DNA of 20,410 nt. It comes from Thermoanaerobacterales bacterium (GTDB lineage: Bacteria > Actinomycetota > Acidimicrobiia > Acidimicrobiales > JACDCH01). Position numbers and translations under genes: made by a program. The notes under the pieces are model-generated. The model worked only from the letters and a program-made list of their open reading frames with translations. It had not been told where the DNA came from and ran no database searches. Shown one piece after another: positions 1 to 7,030 of the stretch (the first letter of the stretch is position 1; every line of letters starts with the position of its first letter). Where the stretch lies: contig PKRH01000061.1 in assembly GCA_017577565.1 (NCBI GenBank), positions 1 through 20,410 on the forward strand, written 5' to 3'.

Positions 1-1
1 C

Positions 2-34
2 TTCTACCACCGGCTGCAGCGCCTGACCGGCTGA
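2..34 (+). CDS. C-terminal tail of an unidentified upstream gene
   Basis: Frame 2 reads ten residues (FYHRLQRLTG) to a TGA at 32-34. This could be the end of a gene that begins outside the window. It is too short for a family assignment and is only supported by being open to the left edge. It lies in the compositionally distinct first segment. Confidence 0.3.
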   Translation, partial: FYHRLQRLTG

Positions 35-125
35 GGCGCGCGGCGCGCGTCGCCGCCTGCCCGCCGCACCCGCTCCACCGCGTCGTCGCCCCTGCCTAGG
101 AAAAGCGCGCGGGCGCCCCTGCGTG

Positions 126-131
126 TACGAT
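126..131 (+). promoter_or_regulatory. possible extended -10 box (TACGAT)
   Basis: TGTACGAT at 124-131 matches a TANNNT -10 box preceded by TG. It would give a leader of about 65 nt before the amidohydrolase start at 203. No convincing -35 box is visible 16-18 nt upstream. The rest of 35-202 holds nothing else I can support. Confidence 0.3.
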
Positions 132-202
132 CCGGGCTCGAGCGCGGGCGCGCCCGCGAGCCGGCGGGCCGCGGCCAGCCCCATCCAGCCCGGGAGAGCG
201 CC

Positions 203-1660
203 ATGCACGATCTCGTCCTTCGCGGCGGCACCCTGGTCGACGGCACCGGCGCGCCGGCCCGCACCGGCGACCTCGCGATCGACGGCGATCGGATCACCCA
301 GGTCGGCGGCCGCGCCGGCCCGGGGCGGCGCGAGGTGGACGCGAGCGGATGCCTGGTGGCTCCGGGCTGGGTCGACATCCACACCCACTACGACGGGCAG
401 GTCACCTGGGATCCCTACCTCACGCCGTCCTCGTGGCACGGCGTCACCACCGTGGTGATGGGCAACTGCGGGGTCGGCTTCGCGCCCGCGCGCCCCGACC
501 GGCGCACCTGGCTGATCGGCCTCATGGAGGGCGTCGAGGACATTCCCGGCACCGCCCTCGCCGAAGGCATCGACTGGCAGTGGGAGAGCTTCCCGGAGTA
601 CCTGGACGCGCTCGAGCGCATGCCGCGGGCGATCGACGTGGGCGCCCAGGTGCCGCACGGCGCCGTGCGCGCCTACGTGATGGGCGAGCGCGGCGCAAAG
701 AACGAGCCTGCGACACCCGACGACGTGGCCGCGATGGCGCGCATCGTGCACGAGGCGCTCGCCGCCGGCGCGCTCGGCTTCTCCACCTCGCGCACCCTCC
801 TCCACCGCGCGGTCGACGGCGAGCCGGTGCCCGGCACCTTCGCGAACGAGCAGGAGCTGCTCGGGATCGGGCGCGCGCTGGGCGCCGCGGGGCACGGCGT
901 CTTCGAGCTGGCGAGCGACCTCGCGCCCGAGACGCGCGAGTTCGCCTGGATGGAGGCGCTCTCCGCCGAGACCGGCCGGCCCGTCACCTTTGCGTGTCTG
1001 CAGAACGACCTCGACCCCGTCCAGTGGCGGCGCAGCCTCGCCGCGGTCGAGGCGGCCGCCGCGCGCGGGGCGTGGGTCGTGCCGCAGGTGGCCGGGCGGC
1101 CCACCGGGCTGCTGCTCGGGCTCGAGAGCAGCTTCCACCCCTTCGCCGACCACCCCACCTACCGGCGCGAGCTCGCGGCGCTGCCGCTCGCCGAGCGGGT
1201 GCGGCGAATGCGCGAGCCGGAGCTGCGGGCGCGCCTGCTCGCCGAGCGTCCCGCGTCGGCGCTGCCGATCGTCCAGTACATCGCCTCGAGCCTCCACAAG
1301 CTCTTCCCGCTCGGCGACCCGCCCGACTACGAGCCGGACCCCGAGAAGAGCGTCCGTGCGCTCGCCGAACGGACCGGCCGCTCGCCGCAGGAGGTGGCCT
1401 ACGACCTCCTGCTCGCGCGCGAGGGCCGCGAGCTGCTCTACTTCCCGCTGCTCAACTACGCGAACGGCGACTTCGAGCCGATCCGCGAGATGCTGCTGCA
1501 TCCCCGCGCCGTGATCGGACTCTCGGACGGCGGCGCCCACTGCGGGATCATCTGCGACGCCAGCATGCCGACCCTGCCTCCGCTTCCCGTCCGTCTTCCT
1601 GTCCCATCTCGTGTTCCGCCCGCGCTCTCGGTAGGGAGGTCAGCGCTCGCCAGACCCTAG
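203..1660 (+). CDS. N-acyl-D-amino-acid deacylase-type amidohydrolase, 3' end replaced
   Basis: Metal-dependent amidohydrolase of the D-aminoacylase group, which hydrolyses N-acyl-D-amino acids or related amides in the cytoplasm. ATG at 203 has a purine-rich GGGAGAG about 8 nt upstream. The N-terminus shows the small beta-sandwich (residues 1-50), then the metal motif with His60 and His62 (DIHTHYDGQ), and the family's MGNCGVGFAP segment with Cys89, a typical metal ligand. Near residue 444-456 comes the conserved SDGGAH...CDASMPT segment. Right after it (about base 1570) the sequence turns into a Pro/Val/Arg-rich tail with no family resemblance, ending at TAG 1658-1660. Members normally continue with a THW-type segment and about 80-100 more residues, so the C-terminus is missing. 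Codon use (GCG, CGC) differs from everything downstream. The family call is firm; the product is probably non-functional as assembled. Confidence 0.82.
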   Translation: MHDLVLRGGTLVDGTGAPARTGDLAIDGDRITQVGGRAGPGRREVDASGCLVAPGWVDIHTHYDGQVTWDPYLTPSSWHGVTTVVMGNCGVGFAPARPDRRTWLIGLMEGVEDIPGTALAEGIDWQWESFPEYLDALERMPRAIDVGAQVPHGAVRAYVMGERGAKNEPATPDDVAAMARIVHEALAAGALGFSTSRTLLHRAVDGEPVPGTFANEQELLGIGRALGAAGHGVFELASDLAPETREFAWMEALSAETGRPVTFACLQNDLDPVQWRRSLAAVEAAAARGAWVVPQVAGRPTGLLLGLESSFHPFADHPTYRRELAALPLAERVRRMREPELRARLLAERPASALPIVQYIASSLHKLFPLGDPPDYEPDPEKSVRALAERTGRSPQEVAYDLLLAREGRELLYFPLLNYANGDFEPIREMLLHPRAVIGLSDGGAHCGIICDASMPTLPPLPVRLPVPSRVPPALSVGRSALARP

Positions 1661-1663
1661 CCT
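1658..1663 (+). promoter_or_regulatory. -10 box TAGCCT upstream of first glycosyltransferase
   Basis: TAGCCT fits the TANNNT -10 pattern seen at several starts in this window and would place a transcript start near 1670, about 35 nt before the ATG at 1705. No clear -35 box. It shares its first bases with the stop codon of the truncated amidohydrolase frame, which supports a sequence junction upstream of this point. Confidence 0.4.
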
Positions 1664-1704
1664 GCGGCTGTGGACCGGGAAAGCGGCCACGAAAGCAGGT
1701 GGCT

Positions 1705-2823
1705 ATGTCACATGGAGTGAGATCTCGGGCGGGTGAGGCGGACGGCCCCGTGCTCCACGTGGTCACGGCCGCCCGGCGGCGGGGCGCGGAGACCTTCGCC
1801 GTCGACCTCGCCGAGGCCCTGGGGGCACGCGGCGTGCCCTCCGAGGTCGTCGCGCTGGCCCCCGCCGACGCCGGCGACCCGCTGCCGGTCGCCGTGCTGG
1901 GGCCCGGGGCGCTGGCCCCGGCGACGCTGCGGGCCCTCCGCCGCCGGGCGCGACGGGCACGGGCGGTCGTCGCCCACGGGTCCCGCACGCTGCCGGCGAG
2001 CGCCCTCGCCCTCGCCGGCCTGCGCACCCCCACCGTCTACCGCAGCATCGGCGACCCGGCCGCCTGGGCGGGCTCCGGCCGCCGCCGGCTGCAGACCCGG
2101 CTGCTGCTCGCCCGGGTGGACGCCGTCACCGTGCTGTGGCCGTCGGCCGCCGAGGACGTCCACCGGCTGCACGGCGTGCCCCGGGAGCGCATCCACGTCC
2201 TGCCCAACGCCGTGCCCGCCGCCCGCTGCCCGGTGCCGACGGCGGCCGACCGGGCGGAGGCCCGGCGGCGCTTCGGCCTCCCCGCCGAGGCGCCGGTCGT
2301 CGCCGTCGTCGGCGCCCTCGCCCCCGAGAAGCGGGTGGGCGACGCGATCGCCGCGGTGGCGACGCTCCCGGACGCCCACCTCCTCGTGGCCGGCGACGGG
2401 CCCGAGCGGGCGGCCCTGGAGGGCCGGGCCGCGGCCGAGGCGCCCGGGCGGGTCGTCTTCGCCGGCTCGCTGCCCGGGCCGGCGGCCGCCCTCGCCGCCG
2501 CCGACGTCGTCGCGCTCCCCAGCCGGACCGAGGGGATGCCCGGCGTGCTGATCGAGGCGGGCCTGTCGGGCGTGCCCGCGGTCGCCACCGACGTCGGCGG
2601 GGTCGGCGAGATCGTCGTCGACGGCGAGACCGGCGTGCTCGTGCCGCCCGGCGACGTGACGGCGCTCGCCGCCGGGCTGGGCCGGGCCCTGGCCGACCGC
2701 GACGGCCTGGGCGCCGCCGCCCGGCGCCGCTGCCTCGCCCGCTTCGAGATCGGGCCGGTGGCCGACCGCTGGCACGACCTGCTGGCGGCGCTGACCGACC
2801 CCGGGGCGGCGGGCGGTGGCTGA
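1705..2823 (+). CDS. glycosyltransferase family 4 (GT-B fold)
   Basis: Predicted cytoplasmic GT-B enzyme moving a sugar from a nucleotide donor to a lipid-linked acceptor during exopolysaccharide assembly; donor and acceptor are unknown. 372 aa, normal for GT4. The N-terminal Rossmann half opens with the short GAETFAVDLAEAL segment typical of these enzymes. The linker has a V-x-PNAV-type motif (LPNAVP), the donor-binding half begins with VVGALAPEKR, and the E-x7-E motif lies near residues 276-284 (EGMPGVLIE), followed by ATDVGGVGEIV and GVLVPPGD. ATG 1705 is preceded by an AGCAGGTGG ribosome site; GTG 1717 in the same frame is an alternative. The open frame extends far upstream, but that part overlaps the amidohydrolase and is out of character. 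First gene of the actinobacterial part of the window. Confidence 0.85.
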   Translation: MSHGVRSRAGEADGPVLHVVTAARRRGAETFAVDLAEALGARGVPSEVVALAPADAGDPLPVAVLGPGALAPATLRALRRRARRARAVVAHGSRTLPASALALAGLRTPTVYRSIGDPAAWAGSGRRRLQTRLLLARVDAVTVLWPSAAEDVHRLHGVPRERIHVLPNAVPAARCPVPTAADRAEARRRFGLPAEAPVVAVVGALAPEKRVGDAIAAVATLPDAHLLVAGDGPERAALEGRAAAEAPGRVVFAGSLPGPAAALAAADVVALPSRTEGMPGVLIEAGLSGVPAVATDVGGVGEIVVDGETGVLVPPGDVTALAAGLGRALADRDGLGAAARRRCLARFEIGPVADRWHDLLAALTDPGAAGGG

Positions 2824-2846
2824 CCGGCGCCCGCCCCGGGCCGGCG

Positions 2847-2876
2847 CCGACACGGCCGCGACGGCGCCCCTACCCT
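2847..2876 (+). promoter_or_regulatory. promoter: CCGACA - 18 nt - TACCCT
   Basis: The -35-like CCGACA (2847-2852) and -10 TACCCT (2871-2876) are 18 nt apart. They lie in the 90-nt gap before the second glycosyltransferase and predict a leader of about 30 nt. The same architecture recurs at 5496-5524, which strengthens both. Confidence 0.55.
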
Positions 2877-2913
2877 GGGCCGTCCCAGCTGACCAGGGCG
2901 GAGGCAGCACACC

Positions 2914-4068
2914 GTGACCGACCAGGATCCCGGCGCCGACCGGCGCACCCGCGTCCTCATGCTCACCAAGGGCCTCGGTCGCGGGGGCACCGAGCGGCTC
3001 ATCGTCGGCGCCGCCCGGCACCTCGACCGCCGCCGCTTCGACCTCGAGGTCGCCTACCTGCTGCCGTGGAAGGACGCCTTCGTCCCCGACGTGGAGGCCA
3101 CCGGCACCCCGGTCCACTGCCTCGACGGCCCCCGGCCGACCAGCCTCGGCTGGCTGCGGCGCCTGCGGCGCCTCGTGCGGGAGCGCGAGATCGACGTCGT
3201 CCACACCCACATGCCGCTGCCCGCCGCTCTCGCCCGCCTCGCCCTGCCCGGCCGGCGGCCCGCCTTCGTGCACACCGAGCACAACCTGTGGGACCGCTAC
3301 CAGCGGCCGACCCGGTGGGCCAACGCCCTCACCTACGGCCGCAACGCCCGGGCGATCGCCGTGTCCGACGGCGTCGCCGCCTCGATCCGCTCGTCGGTGC
3401 CGGTCGAGGTCGTCGTCCACGGCGTCGACCCGACGCAGGTCGTGACCGGCCCGGCCGCCCGGCGCGCCGCCCGCGAGCGCCTCGGCCTCGACCCCGCGGC
3501 GCCGGTCGTCGGCACGGTCGGCAACTTCACGCCGAAGAAGGACCAGGCCACCCTCCTGCGGGCGGTCGCCGCGCTGGCCGACGACCCGGCCCCGACGCTC
3601 GTGCTCGTCGGCCTCGGCCCGCTCGAGGGCGAGCTGCGGGACCTCGCCGCCCGGCTCGGCATCGACCGGCGGGTGCTGTTCGCCGGGTCCCGCGACGACG
3701 TGTTCGAGCTGCTCCCGGGGTTCGACGCCTTCGTGCTCAGCTCCCGGTTCGAGGGCCTGCCGATCGCGCTCCTCGAGGCCATGGCCACCGGCGTCGCCCC
3801 CGTCGTGACCCCGGTGGGAGGCATCCCCGAGGTCGTCACCGACGGCGTCGACGGGCTGCTCGTCCCGCCCGGCGACCCCGGCGCGCTGGCCTCGGCGCTC
3901 GGCAAGGTGCTGCGCGACGACGACCTGCGGGCCGACCTCGGCGCCCGGGCCCGGGAGCGGGCGCGGGCCTTCGACCTCGTGCACGCCGTCCGCCGGACCG
4001 AGGCGATCTACCGGCTGGCGCTGGGCCGCCCGGCCCCGGGTGACGAGCCCGCCGGCGCCGGCCCCTGA
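2914..4068 (+). CDS. glycosyltransferase family 4 (GT-B fold)
   Basis: GT4 enzyme of 384 aa, predicted to add one sugar of the polysaccharide repeat at the cytoplasmic membrane face. The N-terminus has the LTKGLGRGGTERLI segment that marks this group, then HTHMP and HTEHNLW in the acceptor half. The linker carries VVHGVDP. The donor half opens with VGTVGNFTPKKDQ and ends with the E-x7-E motif at residues 280-288 (EGLPIALLE), followed by TPVGGIPEVV and GLLVPPGD. GTG 2914 was chosen because GGAGG lies about 9 nt upstream and a good promoter sits at 2847-2876. It has its own promoter despite being co-directional with the first GT. It ends 23 nt before the convergent lipoprotein gene. Sugar specificity cannot be read from sequence alone. 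Confidence 0.88.
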   Translation: MTDQDPGADRRTRVLMLTKGLGRGGTERLIVGAARHLDRRRFDLEVAYLLPWKDAFVPDVEATGTPVHCLDGPRPTSLGWLRRLRRLVREREIDVVHTHMPLPAALARLALPGRRPAFVHTEHNLWDRYQRPTRWANALTYGRNARAIAVSDGVAASIRSSVPVEVVVHGVDPTQVVTGPAARRAARERLGLDPAAPVVGTVGNFTPKKDQATLLRAVAALADDPAPTLVLVGLGPLEGELRDLAARLGIDRRVLFAGSRDDVFELLPGFDAFVLSSRFEGLPIALLEAMATGVAPVVTPVGGIPEVVTDGVDGLLVPPGDPGALASALGKVLRDDDLRADLGARARERARAFDLVHAVRRTEAIYRLALGRPAPGDEPAGAGP

Positions 4069-4091
4069 CCGCCGCCGGCCGGCCCGGCCCG

Positions 4092-5453
4092 CTACCCCAG
4101 CTCGACGACGACGGCGACGACCTGCCCGAAGGTGTCCTCGCTGCCGGCCGGCGCGGCGTTGAACCCGATGTGCAGCGTCGTCCCGTCGGGGGCGACGGCG
4201 ATGTTGTAGGTGCCGCCCAGCGTGAGGTCGAGGGCCTCCCGGGCCAGGGGGTCGAGCTCGACGACGACCCGCTCGTCGCCGGTCGCCGTGTCGACCTCGA
4301 CGAGCGGCGTGCCCTGCTCGGGCGCGTCGCCGTGGGCCCCCGGCACGTACCAGAGCCGGTCCCCCTCGGGCGAGAGCGCGAGGGAGGCCGTGTAGCCCCG
4401 CAGCTCGCCCAGCTCCCGCAGCGTGCCGTCGGGCTCGAGCGCCAGCAGCACCTCGGGCTCCTCGGTGGCGAGGTAGACGGTGCCGTCCGGGGCGGGCGGG
4501 GTGGCGGCCCGCAGGAACTCCCCCGGCAGCTGCAGGTCGAGGTCGGTCAGCTCGCCGGTCGCCGGGTCCCAGCGGGCGAGGCGCCCGCCGGTGCGGGAGA
4601 ACAGGACCCGGCCCTCGGCGTCGACGGCCATGGCCCGGAAGCCCCGGTGGTCCTCCTCGTCGGGCGTGGCGAAGACCCGCTCGCCGGTCGCCATGTCGAG
4701 CACGACGAAGGCCCCCCGCTGGGGGTCGAAGCGGTCGGGGTCGGCGGCCTCGGCGTAGAGCAGGCCGCCCGGCGCCCAGCCCGCCAGCGACGGGACGCCG
4801 TGCTCCTCGAGCACCGGGCCCAGGCTCTCGGTCGTGCGCCGCTCGGGGTCGATCCGCAGCAGGACGTCGCCCTGGTAGCTGCCGCCGTACTCGATGCCGT
4901 CGCGGGTGCCCCAGTAGGTCGCGGCGTACACCTCGCCGCAGGGGCCGAGGACCATCTGGGCGTGCACCTTGCCGTAGCCCCAGTCGCCGGGCTCGTGGCC
5001 CGCGACCGAGGCGACATCCGCGACCAGCGTCAGGCGGCCGGCCTCGGGGTCGAGCTCGTAGAGGTAGCTGTTGCCGTCGCGCCCCAGGTGGTCGCCCACG
5101 GCCGACAGCGACCGGCCGTCCTCCAGCACCACGCCCTGGCCCCACTGCGACCAGGGGTCGCCCTCGTGGTCGGGCAGGGGGTGGACCGCGGCCCGCACCC
5201 GGGGCTCGCCGTCGCCGCCCTCCGCCAGCGTGACCAGCTCGGCCGACGGCCCGTCCTCCCAGGGCACGGCGCCGTCGCCCGGCTCGGGGCACGTGGCCGG
5301 CCGGCCACCCCCGTCGCCGCCGCCGGCCGCCGCGGGCGCCTCGGTGGTCGTCGACCCGGTCGGCGCCGACGCGCCGCTGTCGCCGTCGTCGCCGCACGCG
5401 AACAGCGCACCACCCAGGAGGATCGCCACCGCCAGGACGTGCCGCCGCGCCAC
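4092..5453 (-). CDS. secreted lipoprotein, beta-propeller-like
   Basis: Probable exported lipoprotein of 453 aa. The signal peptide has MARR followed by a hydrophobic stretch and a lipobox LFAC with Cys20 as the lipidation site. Residues 21-55 form a Ser/Thr/Gly/Ala/Pro-rich linker. The rest has repeated blades of the form DGTVYLAT / LLALEPDGT / LYELDPEAG, as in SMP-30, NHL or PQQ-like propellers; the exact family is not certain. Besides Cys20 there are only two cysteines, Cys55 and Cys172, which could form a disulfide outside the cell. Starts with GTG at 5453, 6 nt after a TAGGGT -10 box, so its mRNA is probably leaderless. Divergent from the membrane protein at 5630. A role in surface polysaccharide is suggested only by position. 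Confidence 0.8.
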   Translation of the reverse strand: MARRHVLAVAILLGGALFACGDDGDSGASAPTGSTTTEAPAAAGGGDGGGRPATCPEPGDGAVPWEDGPSAELVTLAEGGDGEPRVRAAVHPLPDHEGDPWSQWGQGVVLEDGRSLSAVGDHLGRDGNSYLYELDPEAGRLTLVADVASVAGHEPGDWGYGKVHAQMVLGPCGEVYAATYWGTRDGIEYGGSYQGDVLLRIDPERRTTESLGPVLEEHGVPSLAGWAPGGLLYAEAADPDRFDPQRGAFVVLDMATGERVFATPDEEDHRGFRAMAVDAEGRVLFSRTGGRLARWDPATGELTDLDLQLPGEFLRAATPPAPDGTVYLATEEPEVLLALEPDGTLRELGELRGYTASLALSPEGDRLWYVPGAHGDAPEQGTPLVEVDTATGDERVVVELDPLAREALDLTLGGTYNIAVAPDGTTLHIGFNAAPAGSEDTFGQVVAVVVELG

Positions 5454-5459
5454 CCGCGC

Positions 5460-5465
5460 ACCCTA
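5460..5465 (-). promoter_or_regulatory. -10 box TAGGGT, leaderless start for lipoprotein gene
   Basis: On the minus strand TAGGGT is followed by exactly 6 nt and then the GTG start at 5453. A transcript would start at or next to the start codon. No Shine-Dalgarno sequence is present, consistent with leaderless translation. The -35 region is weak. Confidence 0.55.
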
Positions 5466-5495
5466 ACACCGCATCCGGCCGACCACAGCCCGGCG

Positions 5496-5524
5496 TCGAC
5501 ACCGGCGCCCCGACCACCTACCCT
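5496..5524 (+). promoter_or_regulatory. promoter: TCGACA - 17 nt - TACCCT
   Basis: -35 TCGACA (5496-5501) and -10 TACCCT (5519-5524) with ideal 17-nt spacing. Expected transcript start is near 5531, giving a leader of about 100 nt before ATG 5630. Shares its -10 and spacing style with the promoter at 2847-2876. Confidence 0.6.
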
Positions 5525-5530
5525 GGGGGC

Positions 5531-5542
5531 GCCACACGTGGC
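5531..5542. promoter_or_regulatory. 5-2-5 dyad GCCAC-AC-GTGGC at the predicted transcript start
   Basis: Perfect 5-bp inverted repeat with a 2-nt centre placed directly on the expected start site of the membrane protein transcript. The position suits a repressor operator. A related dyad CCACC-GA-GGTGG occurs at 17719-17730. A short dyad in GC-rich DNA can be chance. Confidence 0.3.
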
Positions 5543-5629
5543 AGGCAGGCGGAAGCGGGACGTGATGCGCGCAGTGCACAACGGCGGGTGCCCCACCCAC
5601 GGGGCCGGTCCGGGGCCGGCAGAGGCTCG

Positions 5630-7030
5630 ATGGGCCAGCTGACCGCGCGCCTCCGGCTGCCGACCTGGGAGGAGGTGTCCCGCCACTCCTGGACCTTCGC
5701 GGCGGCGGCCTACCTGCTCGTCATGACGGTCAGCGCCACCCGGCTGACCTGGAACACCTGGGCGCCGCTGGCCTTCGTCCCGATCCTCTTCGCCGTCACC
5801 ATCCCGCTGCTCAAGCGCGGCCTGCGCAAGGAGCCCGACCGCCGCATCGAGCGCATCGTGGTCGTGGCCTTCGTGGCCAAGATGCTGGGGTCGGTGGCCC
5901 GCTACGTGCTCACCTACGGGCTCTACGACGCCGCCGACGCCACCGACTACCACGAGTCCGGCACCCGCCTGGCCGAGGCCTTCTGGGCCGGCAACTACGC
6001 CCGGGTGGCCGAGGTCGAGGTGCCCGAGCTGACCGGCACCCCGTTCATCCGGCTGGTCACCGGCATCATCTACATCGTCACCAAGCCCACGATCCTCGGC
6101 GGCTTCATCATCTTCGCCTGGCTGAGCTTCCTCGGGCTGTTCTTCTTCTACAAGGCGGTCGTCGTCGGCTTCCCCGAGGCCAACCACCGGCGCTACGCCT
6201 TCCTCGTCTTCTTCCTGCCGTCGATGCTCTACTGGCCCTCGAGCATCGGGAAGGAGGCGTGGATCTCCTTCGGGCTGGGACTGGCCAGCTACGGCATCGC
6301 GCTGATCATGCGCCACCAGCCCCTCGGCTACCCGGTGGCGGGGCTCGGCCTGCTGGCCACCGCCGGACCCCGCCCGCACATCACCGTGCTGTGCGTCGTG
6401 TCGCTGATGCTCGCCTACACGCTGCGGCGCCGGTCGTGGCGGGAGACGACCATGGGCCCGGTGGGCAAGGCGGTCGGCCTCGTCGTCCTGCTGGCCGTGG
6501 GCGTGGCCGTCGTCAGCAAGGCGGCCTCGTTCTTCGACGTCGACAGCGTGTCGCCCCAGGGCGTCGAGCAGGTCTTCGACTACACCACCCAGCAGTCGGG
6601 CCAGGGCGGCTCGGAGTTCGAGCCGGTGCGGGTCAAGTCGCCGACGGAGTTCCCGAGCGCCATGTTCGCCGTGCTGTTCCGGCCCATGCCCTGGGAGGCC
6701 AGCAACGCCCAGGCGCTCATCGCCGCGGCCGAGGGCACGATGCTGCTCGTGCTCTGCGCGGCGGCGCTCCCCCAGCTCGTCCGGCTGCCGAAGTACCTGT
6801 TCCGGGTGCCGTACGTGGCCTACGCGCTCACGTACACGGTGATGTTCGTCATCGCCTTCTCGTCCATCAGCAACTTCGGCATCCTCACCCGCCAGCGCAC
6901 CCAGGTGCTGCCGCTGCTGCTCGTCCTGCTGGTGCTGCCCCGGGACATCGGGCGGGCCGAGCCCAGCCGGCCCCCGACGCTCGAGGAGCGCACCCGGGTG
7001 CTGGCCCGCACGGCCGCCCGCCGCTACTGA
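5630..7030 (+). CDS. multi-pass membrane protein, candidate polysaccharide polymerase
   Basis: 466-aa polytopic membrane protein with roughly ten hydrophobic segments (for example about 23-60, 75-98, 138-180, 188-202, 206-228, 236-263, 283-300 and three near the C-terminus). A soluble loop at 101-138 carries DATDYHESG (103-111), the kind of Asp/Tyr/His motif found in loops of GT-C and polymerase-like proteins. Other marked segments are WPSSIGKEAW (202-211) and RPH (248-250). A hydrophilic stretch lies around residues 304-345. These features and the surrounding polysaccharide genes suggest a Wzy/EpsG-like polymerase or a lipid-linked sugar transferase; no named family is certain. ATG 5630 was preferred over GTG 5588 because AGAGG precedes it and the extra residues look unnatural. 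Its last 7 nt overlap the convergent glycosyltransferase gene. Confidence 0.75.
   Translation: MGQLTARLRLPTWEEVSRHSWTFAAAAYLLVMTVSATRLTWNTWAPLAFVPILFAVTIPLLKRGLRKEPDRRIERIVVVAFVAKMLGSVARYVLTYGLYDAADATDYHESGTRLAEAFWAGNYARVAEVEVPELTGTPFIRLVTGIIYIVTKPTILGGFIIFAWLSFLGLFFFYKAVVVGFPEANHRRYAFLVFFLPSMLYWPSSIGKEAWISFGLGLASYGIALIMRHQPLGYPVAGLGLLATAGPRPHITVLCVVSLMLAYTLRRRSWRETTMGPVGKAVGLVVLLAVGVAVVSKAASFFDVDSVSPQGVEQVFDYTTQQSGQGGSEFEPVRVKSPTEFPSAMFAVLFRPMPWEASNAQALIAAAEGTMLLVLCAAALPQLVRLPKYLFRVPYVAYALTYTVMFVIAFSSISNFGILTRQRTQVLPLLLVLLVLPRDIGRAEPSRPPTLEERTRVLARTAARRY

Noticed and set aside
4069..4091. GC-rich palindromes between convergent genes as a terminator
   Set aside because: GCCGGCCGGC-type repeats are expected in this base composition and no T-rich tail follows on either strand.
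1708..5517. Very long minus-strand frame opposite both glycosyltransferases and overlapping the lipoprotein
   Set aside because: Shadow of GC-rich coding DNA; low-complexity Arg/Gly/Ala/Pro composition and no recognisable domain, while the genes on the correct frames have clear motifs.
5588..5629. Upstream GTG start for the membrane protein
   Set aside because: The 14 added residues are Arg/Gly/Pro-rich, have no ribosome site, and AGAGG precedes ATG 5630.
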